From contig NZ_BOPH01000126.1 of NCBI RefSeq assembly GCF_016863655.1, positions 52,868 to 116,867 of the forward strand: a stretch of 64,000 bases of DNA, read 5' to 3'. A model generated the notes under the pieces. It searched no databases. It was given only the letters and a program-made list of their open reading frames with translations, and was not told where the DNA came from. This stretch comes from Virgisporangium ochraceum. GTDB taxonomy: Bacteria > Actinomycetota > Actinomycetes > Mycobacteriales > Micromonosporaceae. The number at the start of each line of letters is the position of its first letter. Position 1 is the first letter of the stretch. Below are positions 24,299 to 32,519 of the stretch, in pieces. The translations under genes were made by a program, and so were the position numbers.

Positions 24299-26056
24299 TT
24301 GGCGTTGTCCACGGGGGTTCCGACGTCCGTACCGGGGCCACGGCCACCGGTCGATGACGAGGCGGCAAGCGCGCCAGAGGCTGACACCCGCACGCGCGTC
24401 ACCTCTGAACCGGAACGCGAACAGCGACCGGCGGAACCGGCGCGACCACCGCGGGCCTGGCGCCGGTACGCCGCGTGGGCGGTGACCGCGCTCGCCGGTG
24501 CGATCCTGTTGTGCGGACTGGTGCTGCCGAACGAGTTCCGCCACTTCACGCCGGGGTGGTTCGTGCGGATTCCGGTGGAGGCGTTGCTGGGCCTCGTGAT
24601 CGTGCTCGTGCTGCCGCGCCGGCCGGGCCGGGTCGCGGCGGTGCTCGCGGGCGTCGGCCTCGGACTGGTGGTGATCGTCAAGGTCATCGACATGTTCTTC
24701 ATCGCCCTGTTCCTGCGGTCCTCCGACCCGGTGCTCGACTGGACACTGCTGGGCAACGGATTCGACTTCGTCCGGGAGTCCTACGGCGGCGCGGGCGCGG
24801 TCGGCGCGGTGGTCGCCGTCGTGCTGCTCGTCGGCGCGGTGCTCGCCGTGACCGTGTGGTCGGCGTTGCGCATGACGCGACTCGTGGTAGGCCATCGACG
24901 CAACGCCGTGGTGACCGGGCTCGTGCTCGCCGTCGCCTGGGTGCTGCTCGCCGTGACGAACGCCGAGATCGTGCCCGGCGAACCGGTCGCGGCCAAGAGC
25001 ACCACCGGTTTCACGTACTACCGCGCGCTGCAGGCGAAGAAGAGCATGAACGACAAGGAGACGTTCGCGCGCGAGGCCGCGGTCGACGCGTTCGCCGGCG
25101 TTCCCGACAACCAGTTGCTGAACGGGTTGCGCGGCAAGGACGTCGTGTTCGCGTTCGTGGAAAGCTACGGGTTCAGCGCGGCCACCGATCCGCGGTACCA
25201 GGCCGACATCGGGTCGGTGCTCGACGACGGGCGCAACCGCCTGCAGGCGGCCGGTTTCTCGGCGCGCAGCGGTTTCCTCACCTCGCCGACGGCGGGCGGC
25301 GGAAGCTGGTTCGCCCACGCGACGTTCCTCAGTGGACTGTGGATCGACAACCAGCAGCGGTACAAGACGTTGACGTCCAGCAAGCGGCTGACGCTGGGAA
25401 CCGCGTTCCGCAGGGCCGACTGGAACACCGTCGGCGTGATGCCGGGCATCATCCGGAAGTGGCCGGAGGGCGAGTTCTTCGGCTACGACCGCGTCTACGG
25501 CAAGGAAGGGCTCGCCTACCGCGGACCGCGCTTCGGGTACGCCGCGATGCCCGACCAGTACACGCTCGCCAAGTTCCACAAGGAGGAGCGCGCGAAGCCG
25601 GGCCGCGGGCCGCTGATGGCCGAGATCGAGCTGATGTCGAGCCACACCCCGTGGGGGGCACCGCCGGAACTCGTCGACTGGAACGACATCGGCGACGGCT
25701 CCACGGGTTTCGCCGCCGCGTCGCCCGACGGGTCACTGCTCGGCGGGACCGCGCAGGCGCGCGCCGCCTACGCGAAGACCATCGGCTACTCGCTGCGCTC
25801 GCTCATCTCCTACGTCGAGACCTACGGCGACGACAACCTCGTGCTCGTCTTCCTCGGCGACCACCAGCCGACCCCGAACGTCACCGACAACAGCCCGAAC
25901 TTCGACGTGCCCATCACGATCGTGGCCCGCGACAGGGCGATCCTCGACCGCACGGCCGGCTGGGGCTGGCAGGACGGGCTGCGCCCGACCCCGGGCGCGC
26001 CGGTGTGGAAGATGAGCGACTTCCGCGACAGGTTCCTGACGGCGTTCGCTACGTAG
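24299..26056 (+). CDS. Membrane-anchored sulfatase / LTA-synthase-like alkaline-phosphatase-fold protein
   Basis: 585 residues. A charged Pro-rich cytoplasmic leader of about 60 residues is followed by four or so membrane helices (about 62-215) and an extracellular domain of the sulfatase / phosphoglycerol-transferase clan. Seen there are VVFAFVESYGFS (nucleophile region), LTSPTAGGGSWFAHATFLSGLW, a metal-site His in MSSHTPW and LVFLGDHQP. Such proteins cut or transfer phosphoglycerol or sulfate groups on envelope polymers. TTG 24299 is chosen for GGAGG 10 nt upstream. Its last 8 nt overlap the convergent TetR gene in a CTACGTAG string holding both stop codons. Confidence 0.75.
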   Translation: MALSTGVPTSVPGPRPPVDDEAASAPEADTRTRVTSEPEREQRPAEPARPPRAWRRYAAWAVTALAGAILLCGLVLPNEFRHFTPGWFVRIPVEALLGLVIVLVLPRRPGRVAAVLAGVGLGLVVIVKVIDMFFIALFLRSSDPVLDWTLLGNGFDFVRESYGGAGAVGAVVAVVLLVGAVLAVTVWSALRMTRLVVGHRRNAVVTGLVLAVAWVLLAVTNAEIVPGEPVAAKSTTGFTYYRALQAKKSMNDKETFAREAAVDAFAGVPDNQLLNGLRGKDVVFAFVESYGFSAATDPRYQADIGSVLDDGRNRLQAAGFSARSGFLTSPTAGGGSWFAHATFLSGLWIDNQQRYKTLTSSKRLTLGTAFRRADWNTVGVMPGIIRKWPEGEFFGYDRVYGKEGLAYRGPRFGYAAMPDQYTLAKFHKEERAKPGRGPLMAEIELMSSHTPWGAPPELVDWNDIGDGSTGFAAASPDGSLLGGTAQARAAYAKTIGYSLRSLISYVETYGDDNLVLVFLGDHQPTPNVTDNSPNFDVPITIVARDRAILDRTAGWGWQDGLRPTPGAPVWKMSDFRDRFLTAFAT

Positions 26057-26633
26057 CGAGCGCGCGGCGCAGCATCGCGATCAGCTGTTCCGCCGCGGCG
26101 GGGGTGTCGAACGTCGGGTCGGCCATGCGTTCGGCGACGATCGCGTCGATCGCGCCGTTGACCGCGATCGCGGTGACGCGCGCGTCGACGTCGGACCGGT
26201 AGTCGCCGGCCCGTTTCGCCGCCTCGACGAGGTCGGCGACGGTCTGCCAGCGGGCCTGTGCGCCCGGGCTGTCGGTGACCTCCTCGTCACCCCCGATGGC
26301 CTCGGCGATGAGCCGCGCACGCTCCGGCCGCTCGTGCAGATGGCCCACCAGCGAACGGATGTACGCCTCGAACGCCGCGGCACCGGTGTGCGGGGCGACC
26401 GCGGCACCGACGTGGGCGGTCAGTCCCCCGATCACCGACTCGTAGGCGGCCCGCACCACCGCGTCCTTCGACGGGAAGTGGTACAGCACCGTGGCCTTGG
26501 AGATCCGGGCCGCCTCGGCGATGCGGGCCAGCGACGTGCCCGCGTACCCGTGCCGCGCGACCAGGTCGATCGTCGCGTCGACGAGCTGGGCGCGGCGGGC
26601 CTGCTCGATGAACGTGGGCTTCCGGGTCGGCAT
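26049..26633 (-). CDS. TetR-family repressor
   Basis: 194-residue regulator with a typical N-terminal helix-turn-helix (about residues 12-58: VDATIDLVARHGYAGTSLARIAEAARISKATVLYHF in separate helices) and a variable ligand-binding C-terminus. It is divergent from the alpha/beta-hydrolase gene, with a perfect palindrome at 26664-26679 between them, which argues for self-control and control of the hydrolase. TAGAGT at 26647-26642 is 8 nt from its ATG, so it may be leaderless. Confidence 0.9.
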   Translation of the reverse strand: MPTRKPTFIEQARRAQLVDATIDLVARHGYAGTSLARIAEAARISKATVLYHFPSKDAVVRAAYESVIGGLTAHVGAAVAPHTGAAAFEAYIRSLVGHLHERPERARLIAEAIGGDEEVTDSPGAQARWQTVADLVEAAKRAGDYRSDVDARVTAIAVNGAIDAIVAERMADPTFDTPAAAEQLIAMLRRALAT

Positions 26634-26663
26634 CGCGGCCCACTCTACCTCCCAGTTGGATTT

Positions 26664-26679
26664 CTGACCGATCGGTCAG
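26664..26679. promoter_or_regulatory. TetR-type operator CTGACCGATCGGTCAG
   Basis: Perfect 16-bp palindrome between the divergent TetR (26633) and hydrolase (26720) genes. A partial second copy, GCTGACCGGACGGTA, follows at 26683-26697. The layout is that of an autoregulated TetR/target pair. Confidence 0.78.
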
Positions 26680-26719
26680 TAAGCTGACCGGACGGTAGAT
26701 TTACAGGAGGCGATGAACC

Positions 26720-27694
26720 ATGCGTCAGTTGCTGAGCCGGATCCGTCGCCGGCACCTGGTCGTCACCGCGGTCCTCGCGGTCGCCCTGGCCGGATGGTGG
26801 GCGGTGCGCACGCCGTCACCTGTCGGCTACTTCACCTCGGCGGCCGCGCAGGACCGGTTTCTCCGCGCGTACGACCGCGCGATGGAGGACCTGCCCGAGC
26901 CCGACCGGACCCTCGACGTGCGTACCGGGTACGGCGTCGTGCGGCTGTACCACTTCGCGGGGGCGCGGCCCGACGCCGCGCCGTTGCTGCTGCTCCCGGG
27001 CACGCGGTCGGCGTCGCCGGTGTGGGCCGACAACCTGCCGTCGCTGCTGCGGCTGCGCGGCGTGTACGTCGTCGACCTGCTCGGCGAGCCGGGCATGAGC
27101 GTGCAGCAGCGTCCGATCAGCAGCCCGCGCGACCACGCCCGGTGGCTGCACGAGCTACTGCTGTCACTGCCGGAGCCGCAGGTGCACCTGGTCGGCCTGT
27201 CGATCGGCGGATGGACGGCGATGAACCTCGCCGTGCACCGGCCGGAGAAGCTGGCCAGCGTCACGCTCATCGAGCCGGTCCGGGTGTACGCCGAGTTGTC
27301 GATCGGTGCGATCGCCCGGTCGGTCGGCGCGAGTGTGCGGTGGTTGCCGAGATCGTTCCGGGACGACTTCGCGAGCTGGACGGCCAATGACGCGCCCGTC
27401 GAGGACGTCCCGGTCGCGCGGATGATCGAGGCCGGCATGCAGACCTACGTCGTGAAGAAGAGTGGACCGACGAAGCTCACCGACAAACAGCTCGCGGGCG
27501 TGCGGATGCCGACCCTGGCGATCCTGGCCGGCGCATCGCGGATGCACGACGCCGACGAGGCGGCGTCGGTGGCCCGGCGCGTGCCCGCGGGCGCGACGGT
27601 GCACGTCTACCCCGACGCGTCGCACGCGATCAACGGCGAGTACCCCGACCGGATCGCGTCGGACCTGGGCGCGTTCCTGGCCGGCCGACCGTAG
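26720..27694 (+). CDS. Alpha/beta-hydrolase, membrane-anchored or exported
   Basis: 324 residues. An N-terminal basic-hydrophobic segment (HLVVTAVLAVALAGWWAV) is probably an uncleaved anchor. The hydrolase domain shows the nucleophile elbow GLSIGG (Ser about 162), an oxyanion-hole region LLLPGTRSASPVW and a C-terminal His in YPDASHAING. AGGAGG is 10 nt before ATG 26720. The gene abuts the convergent TetR gene at 27695 with no gap. The TetR palindrome upstream suggests induction by its substrate, perhaps a lipophilic ester or amide. Confidence 0.85.
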   Translation: MRQLLSRIRRRHLVVTAVLAVALAGWWAVRTPSPVGYFTSAAAQDRFLRAYDRAMEDLPEPDRTLDVRTGYGVVRLYHFAGARPDAAPLLLLPGTRSASPVWADNLPSLLRLRGVYVVDLLGEPGMSVQQRPISSPRDHARWLHELLLSLPEPQVHLVGLSIGGWTAMNLAVHRPEKLASVTLIEPVRVYAELSIGAIARSVGASVRWLPRSFRDDFASWTANDAPVEDVPVARMIEAGMQTYVVKKSGPTKLTDKQLAGVRMPTLAILAGASRMHDADEAASVARRVPAGATVHVYPDASHAINGEYPDRIASDLGAFLAGRP

Positions 27695-28270
27695 TCAACC
27701 GGGCCAGGCGCGCATCGCGACGGCGACGACGCGGCGGAGGTCGTCGGCGTCGACGCCGTTCGCGGCCTGCGCGGCGATGCCGTCGGTGACCGTGGCGACG
27801 TAGTCGGCGAGGGTCGCGGGGTCGGCGTCCGCCGGGAGGTCGCCCTCGCGTCTGGCGCGTTCGAGACGGTGACGCAGGGCGGCGGTGCTCGCCCGACGAC
27901 GGGTGAGCACCTGCTGCCGCACCGGTTCGGACTCCGGCGCGCACGACTGGGCGTGGCCGGAGTGCAGGCAGCCGCGTCCCTCGGTGAGGCCGATGGCGCC
28001 GATCAACAGGTGCTCGACGACCTCGCGCGCGGTCGGCAGGGCGAGCGCGTCGGCGGCGTACGCGGCCGGACCGGCCAGGTACCGGTCGAGCACCGCGACG
28101 AACAGCCGTTCCTTGTTGCCGAACGCCGCGTAGAGGCTGGGGCGGTTGATGTCCATGGCCGCGGTGAGGTCGGACATCGACGTGCCGTCGTACCCCTGCC
28201 GCCAGAACACCTCCATGGCCCGCTCGAGGGCGGTTTCGGGATCGAACGCGCGCGGCCGGCCACCGGGCAT
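27695..28270 (-). CDS. TetR/AcrR-family repressor
   Basis: 191 residues starting MPGGRPRAFDPETAL. The helix-turn-helix covers about residues 10-55 (AMEVFWRQGYDGTSMSDL, INRPSLYAAFGNK). The C-terminal domain has a Cys-containing GCLHSGHAQSC segment seen in AcrR/NemR-like sensors of reactive compounds. AAGGAAGG upstream supports ATG 28270 rather than the ATG at 28303. Two direct copies of TTTTTTACC-TNTCGGTACA lie in the divergent promoter, one next to its own gene and one next to the Gfo/Idh gene, so it probably represses both. Confidence 0.9.
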   Translation of the reverse strand: MPGGRPRAFDPETALERAMEVFWRQGYDGTSMSDLTAAMDINRPSLYAAFGNKERLFVAVLDRYLAGPAAYAADALALPTAREVVEHLLIGAIGLTEGRGCLHSGHAQSCAPESEPVRQQVLTRRRASTAALRHRLERARREGDLPADADPATLADYVATVTDGIAAQAANGVDADDLRRVVAVAMRAWPG

Positions 28271-28283
28271 CGGGCACCTTCCT

Positions 28284-28355
28284 TTTTTTACCTGTCGGTA
28301 CATTACCCGTTGACTCCGCCGGCGCGCGTCAGCTAGGTTTTTTACCTATCGGTAC
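28284..28355. promoter_or_regulatory. Two TetR operators (19-bp direct repeats) around a promoter
   Basis: TTTTTTACCTGTCGGTACA (28284-28302) and TTTTTTACCTATCGGTACA (28337-28355) differ at one base and are 53 bp apart. Each holds TACC-N4-GGTA. A TTGACT/TAGGTT promoter with 18-bp spacer (28310-28339) reads toward the Gfo/Idh gene; the second copy starts at its -10, so a bound repressor would block it. Confidence 0.75.
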
Positions 28356-28369
28356 ACAACGGGGGTCTC

Positions 28370-29467
28370 GTGATCAGAGTTGGTGTGGTGGGCGCGAACC
28401 CGGCCGCGGGGTGGGCGGGCACGGCGCACGTGCCGGCGATCATGGCGGCCGGCGGTTACGAGCTCACCGCCGTGGCCACCACCCGGGAGGAGAGCGCACG
28501 CGCGGCCGCCGACGCGTACGGGGCGCGGCGGTGGTTCGTCGGCGCGGCGGGGTTGGTCGAGCACTCCGAGGTCGATCTCGTGGTCGTCGCGGTGCGGGCG
28601 GCGAGCCACGTCGAGGCGACCATGGCGGCGCTGAGGGCCGGTAAGCACGTGCTCGTCGAGTGGCCGCTGGCGGTCACCGCCGACGATGCCGCGGGTATCG
28701 CCGCGGTCGCCGACGAGGCGGGGGTGGTCCACGCGGTCGCCGCGCAGGCGTGGCACTCCCCCGGCGCGCGGTTCGTGGCCGACCTGGTCGCCGAGGGGCG
28801 GGTCGGCGCGGTCGAGGCGGTCAGCTTCGTCGGGTCCGGCGACCCGCACGGCGGTAGCCGCGTCGCGCCGTTCCTCACCGGATCGCTGGAACCCGACGCG
28901 GGCAACAACCTGCTGACGATCATGGGTGGGCACACGTTGATCGCGCTCGAACGGCTGGTCGGCGGGTTCACCGAGGTGTCGGCGGTGGTCTCCCGGCCGT
29001 CACCGGTCACCGTGGTCGGCACCGGTGAGCGGCTCGCGAGCGGTGTCGCGGGTCATCTCGCGTTCGTGGGCCGGTTCGGGAACGGCGGGGTTGGTAACGG
29101 CGCCGTCGGGTCGGTCGCCGTGCACGGTGGCAACCGCGCGGCTCCGGCCGGCTTCGACCTGCGGATCACGGGGACCGAGGGCGTGTTGACGGCCACGCCC
29201 CGCGAGCCGGGCGAGTACATCAACTGGGCCGACTGGCGGGTCCGGTGGGCGCCGGTCGAGGGAGAACCGCGCGACCTCGAGGTGCCGGAGTCCTACGGCG
29301 CGGGTGCTGGGGTCTCGGCGAACCTGACCCACCTGTACCGCGAGGTGGCGGCGGCGATCACCGAGGGACGGCCGGCGGCACCCAACTTCCACACCGCCGC
29401 GCGGGTGCAGGGGGTGCTGGCCGCCGTCGAGCGGTCGGAGCGGACGGGGTCCCGGCAGGTGCCCTGA
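28370..29467 (+). CDS. Gfo/Idh/MocA-family oxidoreductase (Gal80-like subgroup)
   Basis: 365-residue oxidoreductase-fold protein starting at GTG 28370 with IRVGVVGANPAAGWAG. The catalytic EKP motif is changed to EWPLAVT: the Lys is replaced by Trp-Pro. Together with the HGGSRVAPFLTGSLEPDAGNNLLTIMGGH segment this recalls the Gal80-like branch, whose members may bind NAD without ordinary dehydrogenase activity. It is not part of a sugar operon here; its only partner is the divergent TetR gene. The 3' end lies inside a perfect 14-bp hairpin. A sensor or atypical dehydrogenase role is possible. Confidence 0.85.
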   Translation: MIRVGVVGANPAAGWAGTAHVPAIMAAGGYELTAVATTREESARAAADAYGARRWFVGAAGLVEHSEVDLVVVAVRAASHVEATMAALRAGKHVLVEWPLAVTADDAAGIAAVADEAGVVHAVAAQAWHSPGARFVADLVAEGRVGAVEAVSFVGSGDPHGGSRVAPFLTGSLEPDAGNNLLTIMGGHTLIALERLVGGFTEVSAVVSRPSPVTVVGTGERLASGVAGHLAFVGRFGNGGVGNGAVGSVAVHGGNRAAPAGFDLRITGTEGVLTATPREPGEYINWADWRVRWAPVEGEPRDLEVPESYGAGAGVSANLTHLYREVAAAITEGRPAAPNFHTAARVQGVLAAVERSERTGSRQVP

Positions 29468-29485
29468 CGGCGGGCACCTGCCGGG
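29451..29485. terminator. Bidirectional hairpin terminator over the Gfo/Idh stop codon
   Basis: CCCGGCAGGTGCCC (29451-29464) and GGGCACCTGCCGGG (29472-29485) form a perfect 14-bp stem with a 7-nt loop that begins with the TGA stop of the upstream gene. It lies between convergent genes (29467 and 29493). Confidence 0.8.
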
Positions 29486-29492
29486 ACGGTTC

Positions 29493-31127
29493 TCAGGTGC
29501 CGATCCGGCCGGTTCCCGCACCGCCGCTGACGATGCCGTTGATGGAGCAGGCCGTCTGCACGGTGTAGGAGTAGGACGGGTTGCCGACGCTGCCGCCGGT
29601 CTCCCCCGATCCGGAGTTGACCAGGCAGTTGTTCCGGGCCACCAGGCGACCTGGGCCGGAGTCGCCCTCGGCCAGGTGGTACGGGTCGTCGACGTTGAGG
29701 AAGTAGTTGCCCTCCACGATGACGCCCGCGTTCATGGTCGACGCGACGCCGTAGTTTCCGGTGTCGTTGTAGTAGTTGTTGTAGACGTGCACCTGGTCGC
29801 CGAACCGGACGCGCGGGTTGCGCTGGTTGGTCGAGTCGAACCAGTTGTGGTGGTAGGTGACCTTGAGCCGGCCGACGTCCTGGGCGTCGTCCTCGTCGTC
29901 GCGGCCGAGTAGCGCGGTCTTGTCGGTGTTGTCGAAGTGGTTCCACGACGCGGTGACGTAGCTCGACCCGCGCTTGATGTCGAGCGAGCCGTCGGTGGCG
30001 CCGGTGAAGTAGTTGTGGTCGATCCAGACATGGTGGGAGAACATCTGGACGTTGATGCCGTCGTCGTCGGACTCGACGATGCGCAGGTTGCGGATGATCA
30101 CGTTGTGCACCGCGTTCGCCGGCGGCGAGGTGATGTTGTCGTCGATCGGGATCCCGACGTTCAGGCCGCCGCCGGAGATCCCGGAGTTCGACCCGACGCC
30201 GACGATCGTCTTGTCGGAGGTGACGTCGTGCATCGGTCCGGGCAGCGACAGCATGCCGCTGACGCGGATGACGCGCGGGCCCGAGGCCGCGATCTCGGCG
30301 AGGAACTGCGCCGCGGTGGTCACGGTGACGGTCGGGCCGCCGGCCCCACCGGTGGTGCCGTTCTGGCCCCACGCGTTCACCGAGGCCCATCCGTCGGCCT
30401 GGTTCGGGCCGGGGTCCACCGGTGGGGCCGAGGAGCTCGAAGAGCTCGACGGCGTGCCCGGTGACGACGGCGTACCGCCGCCGACGGTCTCGACGACGAC
30501 GTCGTCGAACGACGCGGTTGCGTTGAACGTCGCCACGCCGATCTGCCCGCTGCTGTACTGCGAGTCGGTCGCGGTGGTGGCCGCGCCGCCGTCGACGGTG
30601 CCGCGCAGGGTGCTGCCCGAGACCTCCAGCCGCAGCGTGTACCAGGTGCCGACGGTCACCGTGACCGACGCCGTGGCCAGGGTCGTCGACGACCCGTTGA
30701 CCAGCTTCTTCAACTCGACGGTGTTGTTCGACCGCAGGGCCAGGTAGTAGTAGCTGGTGTTCGACTGCGCCCGGGCGAGCACGGCCACGAACCGGTTGCT
30801 GCCGTTGAACGCGGTGGGACGCACGCGGGCGGTCACCGCGTAGTCGGTCCAGGTCGACGTGCCGGCGCGGGCCCGCGCGTCGGAGCTCGTGCCGGACTGA
30901 CGGAAGACCGGGCTTCCGTCGCTGACCACCGACCAGCTGCCACCGGAGGTGGTCCAGCCGGTGGAGTTGCCATCCTCGAAGGTGTCGCTGAACAGGGTCG
31001 CCGCTGCGGCGGAGGAGACGGTGCCCACCACATAGGCGACGGCGAGTGCCAGCACCGCGCCGGTGACGGCGGCGAGGCGCACGGCGGCCCGGGGTGACCG
31101 GGCCAGGACAGGGACGGTCATCGGCAT
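29493..31127 (-). CDS. Secreted pectate lyase (PL1) with an N-terminal LamG-like domain
   Basis: 544 residues. A long signal peptide (cut near AAAATLFSDTF, about 42) precedes a concanavalin/LamG-like domain (about 45-210), a Ser/Pro linker (about 213-235) and a parallel beta-helix PL1 domain to the end. PL1 landmarks: GGAGGPTVTVTT, IDDNITSPPANAVHNVIIRNL, the calcium-site region WIDHNYF, and NQRNPRVRFG with the catalytic Arg. It cuts polygalacturonate outside the cell. GGAAAGGAC precedes ATG 31127. Two LacI-type palindromes lie in its promoter (31162 and 31193). Confidence 0.93.
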   Translation of the reverse strand: MPMTVPVLARSPRAAVRLAAVTGAVLALAVAYVVGTVSSAAAATLFSDTFEDGNSTGWTTSGGSWSVVSDGSPVFRQSGTSSDARARAGTSTWTDYAVTARVRPTAFNGSNRFVAVLARAQSNTSYYYLALRSNNTVELKKLVNGSSTTLATASVTVTVGTWYTLRLEVSGSTLRGTVDGGAATTATDSQYSSGQIGVATFNATASFDDVVVETVGGGTPSSPGTPSSSSSSSAPPVDPGPNQADGWASVNAWGQNGTTGGAGGPTVTVTTAAQFLAEIAASGPRVIRVSGMLSLPGPMHDVTSDKTIVGVGSNSGISGGGLNVGIPIDDNITSPPANAVHNVIIRNLRIVESDDDGINVQMFSHHVWIDHNYFTGATDGSLDIKRGSSYVTASWNHFDNTDKTALLGRDDEDDAQDVGRLKVTYHHNWFDSTNQRNPRVRFGDQVHVYNNYYNDTGNYGVASTMNAGVIVEGNYFLNVDDPYHLAEGDSGPGRLVARNNCLVNSGSGETGGSVGNPSYSYTVQTACSINGIVSGGAGTGRIGT

Positions 31128-31161
31128 GACGTCCTTTCCCGCTGGGGTATGAAACAGGCGG

Positions 31162-31175
31162 GGAAAGCGCTTTCC
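31162..31175. promoter_or_regulatory. LacI-type operator GGAAAGCGCTTTCC upstream of pectate lyase
   Basis: Perfect 14-bp palindrome with central GCGC, just downstream of the predicted -10 on the minus strand and so near the start site. It is related to but distinct from the GAGAGCGCTCTC sites of the GH3/GH76 genes, suggesting a different or overlapping LacI-family regulator. Confidence 0.68.
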
Positions 31176-31183
31176 TGCGGGCG

Positions 31184-31212
31184 AACGTACGCTGCAACCG
31201 TTTGCAACGCAA
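31184..31212 (-). promoter_or_regulatory. Pectate lyase promoter with a second LacI-type operator in its spacer
   Basis: On the minus strand, TTGCGT (31212-31207), a 17-bp spacer and TACGTT (31189-31184) form a promoter. The spacer holds TGCAACCGTTTGCA (plus strand 31193-31206), a palindrome with one mismatched pair and the central CG of LacI-family operators. With the 31162 site it makes a double block. Confidence 0.62.
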
Positions 31213-31403
31213 GCAGTGATCCCTGTCGATCTCTTAACCCGCAGCCCGCACCGCGGAAACGGGACGTGGCAACCGGCGCGGGAACGAAGCCCACGGGCGG
31301 GCGCGTCGGATTTCTGTCGCCCGGTGCGGGCGAAGGAACGGGATGGAACGCCGTCGTGGTCGGCGGTTCGTCCGGACCGTGGCGACGACAGGGAGATTCT
31401 CAC

Positions 31404-31955
31404 GTGTCACAGCACGTCTATCCATACGCACCCGGCCCGACACCGTACCGTTCGTCGGGCGGAATTCCGCGCCGCCCGCTGACCCTCACGCTCGGATACG
31501 TCGGCGCCCTCCTGGCGGGACTGTTCGGCGCGGTCGGCGCGGCCGTGCTGATGCTCCAGGCGCGCGACGTCGCCGAACGCACGGTGCGCGACGCCACCGA
31601 GGCGGTCCTCGGCTCGGACTCCGGGAGCACCGACATCCTCGTGACCGCGGCCGTCGACGAGGCGGCCGGCACGTTGACCACGCGGGGCGTGATGGGACTG
31701 GTGTCGGCGCTGCTGGTCATCGGGGTGGCGCTGGCCGTGCGCAACGGGGCGCTCTGGGCCCGGGCGGTGCTCACGGTGCTGCTGCTCGGCTCGCTCTGCG
31801 GCAACGGGGTGATCGTCGCCGATGTGGCGCCCGCGGTCACCAAGGCACTGGGCGTGACGGCGATGCTGCTCGGCGTCGTGGTCGTGGTACTGCTGTTCCT
31901 GCCGCCGACGAACAGGTACGCGAAGGCGCGCAAGCTCGCCGCGGGTGCGCGGTGA
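31404..31955 (+). CDS. Small integral membrane protein, unknown function
   Basis: 183 residues from GTG 31404 (AGGGAGA upstream). A Tyr/Pro-rich N-terminus (SQHVYPYAPGPTPYRSSGG) is followed by four probable membrane helices (about 28-50, 92-110, 115-135, 142-162) and a short basic tail. The Pro/Tyr-rich start and four-helix layout are common in actinobacterial envelope proteins of unknown role. No catalytic motif seen. It is followed closely by a small EF-Tu-D2-like gene. Confidence 0.75.
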   Translation: MSQHVYPYAPGPTPYRSSGGIPRRPLTLTLGYVGALLAGLFGAVGAAVLMLQARDVAERTVRDATEAVLGSDSGSTDILVTAAVDEAAGTLTTRGVMGLVSALLVIGVALAVRNGALWARAVLTVLLLGSLCGNGVIVADVAPAVTKALGVTAMLLGVVVVVLLFLPPTNRYAKARKLAAGAR

Positions 31956-31977
31956 CCACGCCGCTATCGTGGTGGGC

Positions 31978-32310
31978 GTGGGCCTGTTCAAGCGCCGGAG
32001 CCAGGAGCTCTTCAGCATCCCCGAACCGGCGGCGCCGCAGTCCGCGGGCTTCCGCCTGGTCGTGTCCGACGTCTTCGTCATCGCCCAGCGCGGAACGGTG
32101 GTGACCGGCACCGTCGAGGCGGGCGTGCTCGCGATGGGCGCCCGGGTCACCATCGAGCGGGCGGGACGGCCTCCGCTCACCGCGGAGGTCGCCGCCATCG
32201 AGATGGTCCGCCGGACGGTGCGGTCGGCCGCCGCCGGCGACTCCATCGGCCTGCTGTTCAAGGGCCTCGCCCGCGGCGAGGTCACCGCCGGAGACGTCGT
32301 CCGTACCTGA
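31978..32310 (+). CDS. Small EF-Tu domain-2-like beta-barrel protein
   Basis: 110 residues, starting GLFKRRSQELF. From residue 22 the whole protein reads like domain 2 of translation GTPases: FRLVVSDVFVIAQRGTVVTGTVEAGVLAMGARV, then IEMVRRTVRSAAAGDSIGLLFKG and EVTAGDVV, without any GTP-binding domain. GTG 31978 is chosen because TATCGT (31965-31970) is exactly 7 nt upstream, the leaderless pattern repeated in this window; GTG 31945 or 31969 are alternatives. Function is not known to me; RNA- or ribosome-binding is an inference from fold. Confidence 0.75.
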   Translation: MGLFKRRSQELFSIPEPAAPQSAGFRLVVSDVFVIAQRGTVVTGTVEAGVLAMGARVTIERAGRPPLTAEVAAIEMVRRTVRSAAAGDSIGLLFKGLARGEVTAGDVVRT

Positions 32311-32316
32311 AACGAC

Positions 32317-32344
32317 GTGGGTGGCACCCGGAGGTGCCACCCAC
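32317..32344. terminator. Bidirectional hairpin terminator
   Basis: GTGGGTGGCACC (32317-32328), CGGA loop, GGTGCCACCCAC (32333-32344): a perfect 12-bp stem with a tetraloop between convergent genes ending at 32310 and 32352. Confidence 0.82.
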
Positions 32345-32351
32345 AGACCGC

Positions 32352-32519
32352 TCAGCAGCAGCGGACGTTCGGCTTGGTGCGCCGCTCCTCGAACTCCCGC
32401 CGGGTCAGTACCGGCTCGCCGGGATGCGTCCGGCCGCGGTGCTCCAGGTACGTGTCGTAGGCCGTCTCGCCCATGACCGCGCGCACGTACCACCAGGCGC
32501 GGGCCAGCACCCGGGTCAC
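32352..32519 (-). CDS. YbdD/YjiX-family small protein (CstA partner)
   Basis: 55-residue protein. Seen: RAWWYVRAVMGETAYDTYLEHR, then HPGEPVLTRREFEERR and a C-terminal RCC. This is the standard form of the YbdD/YjiX (DUF466) family that travels with CstA/BtsT transporters. Its GTG overlaps the cstA stop (GTGA at 32516-32519), so it is translationally coupled. It is probably an accessory subunit or regulator of the transporter. Confidence 0.92.
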   Translation of the reverse strand: MTRVLARAWWYVRAVMGETAYDTYLEHRGRTHPGEPVLTRREFEERRTKPNVRCC

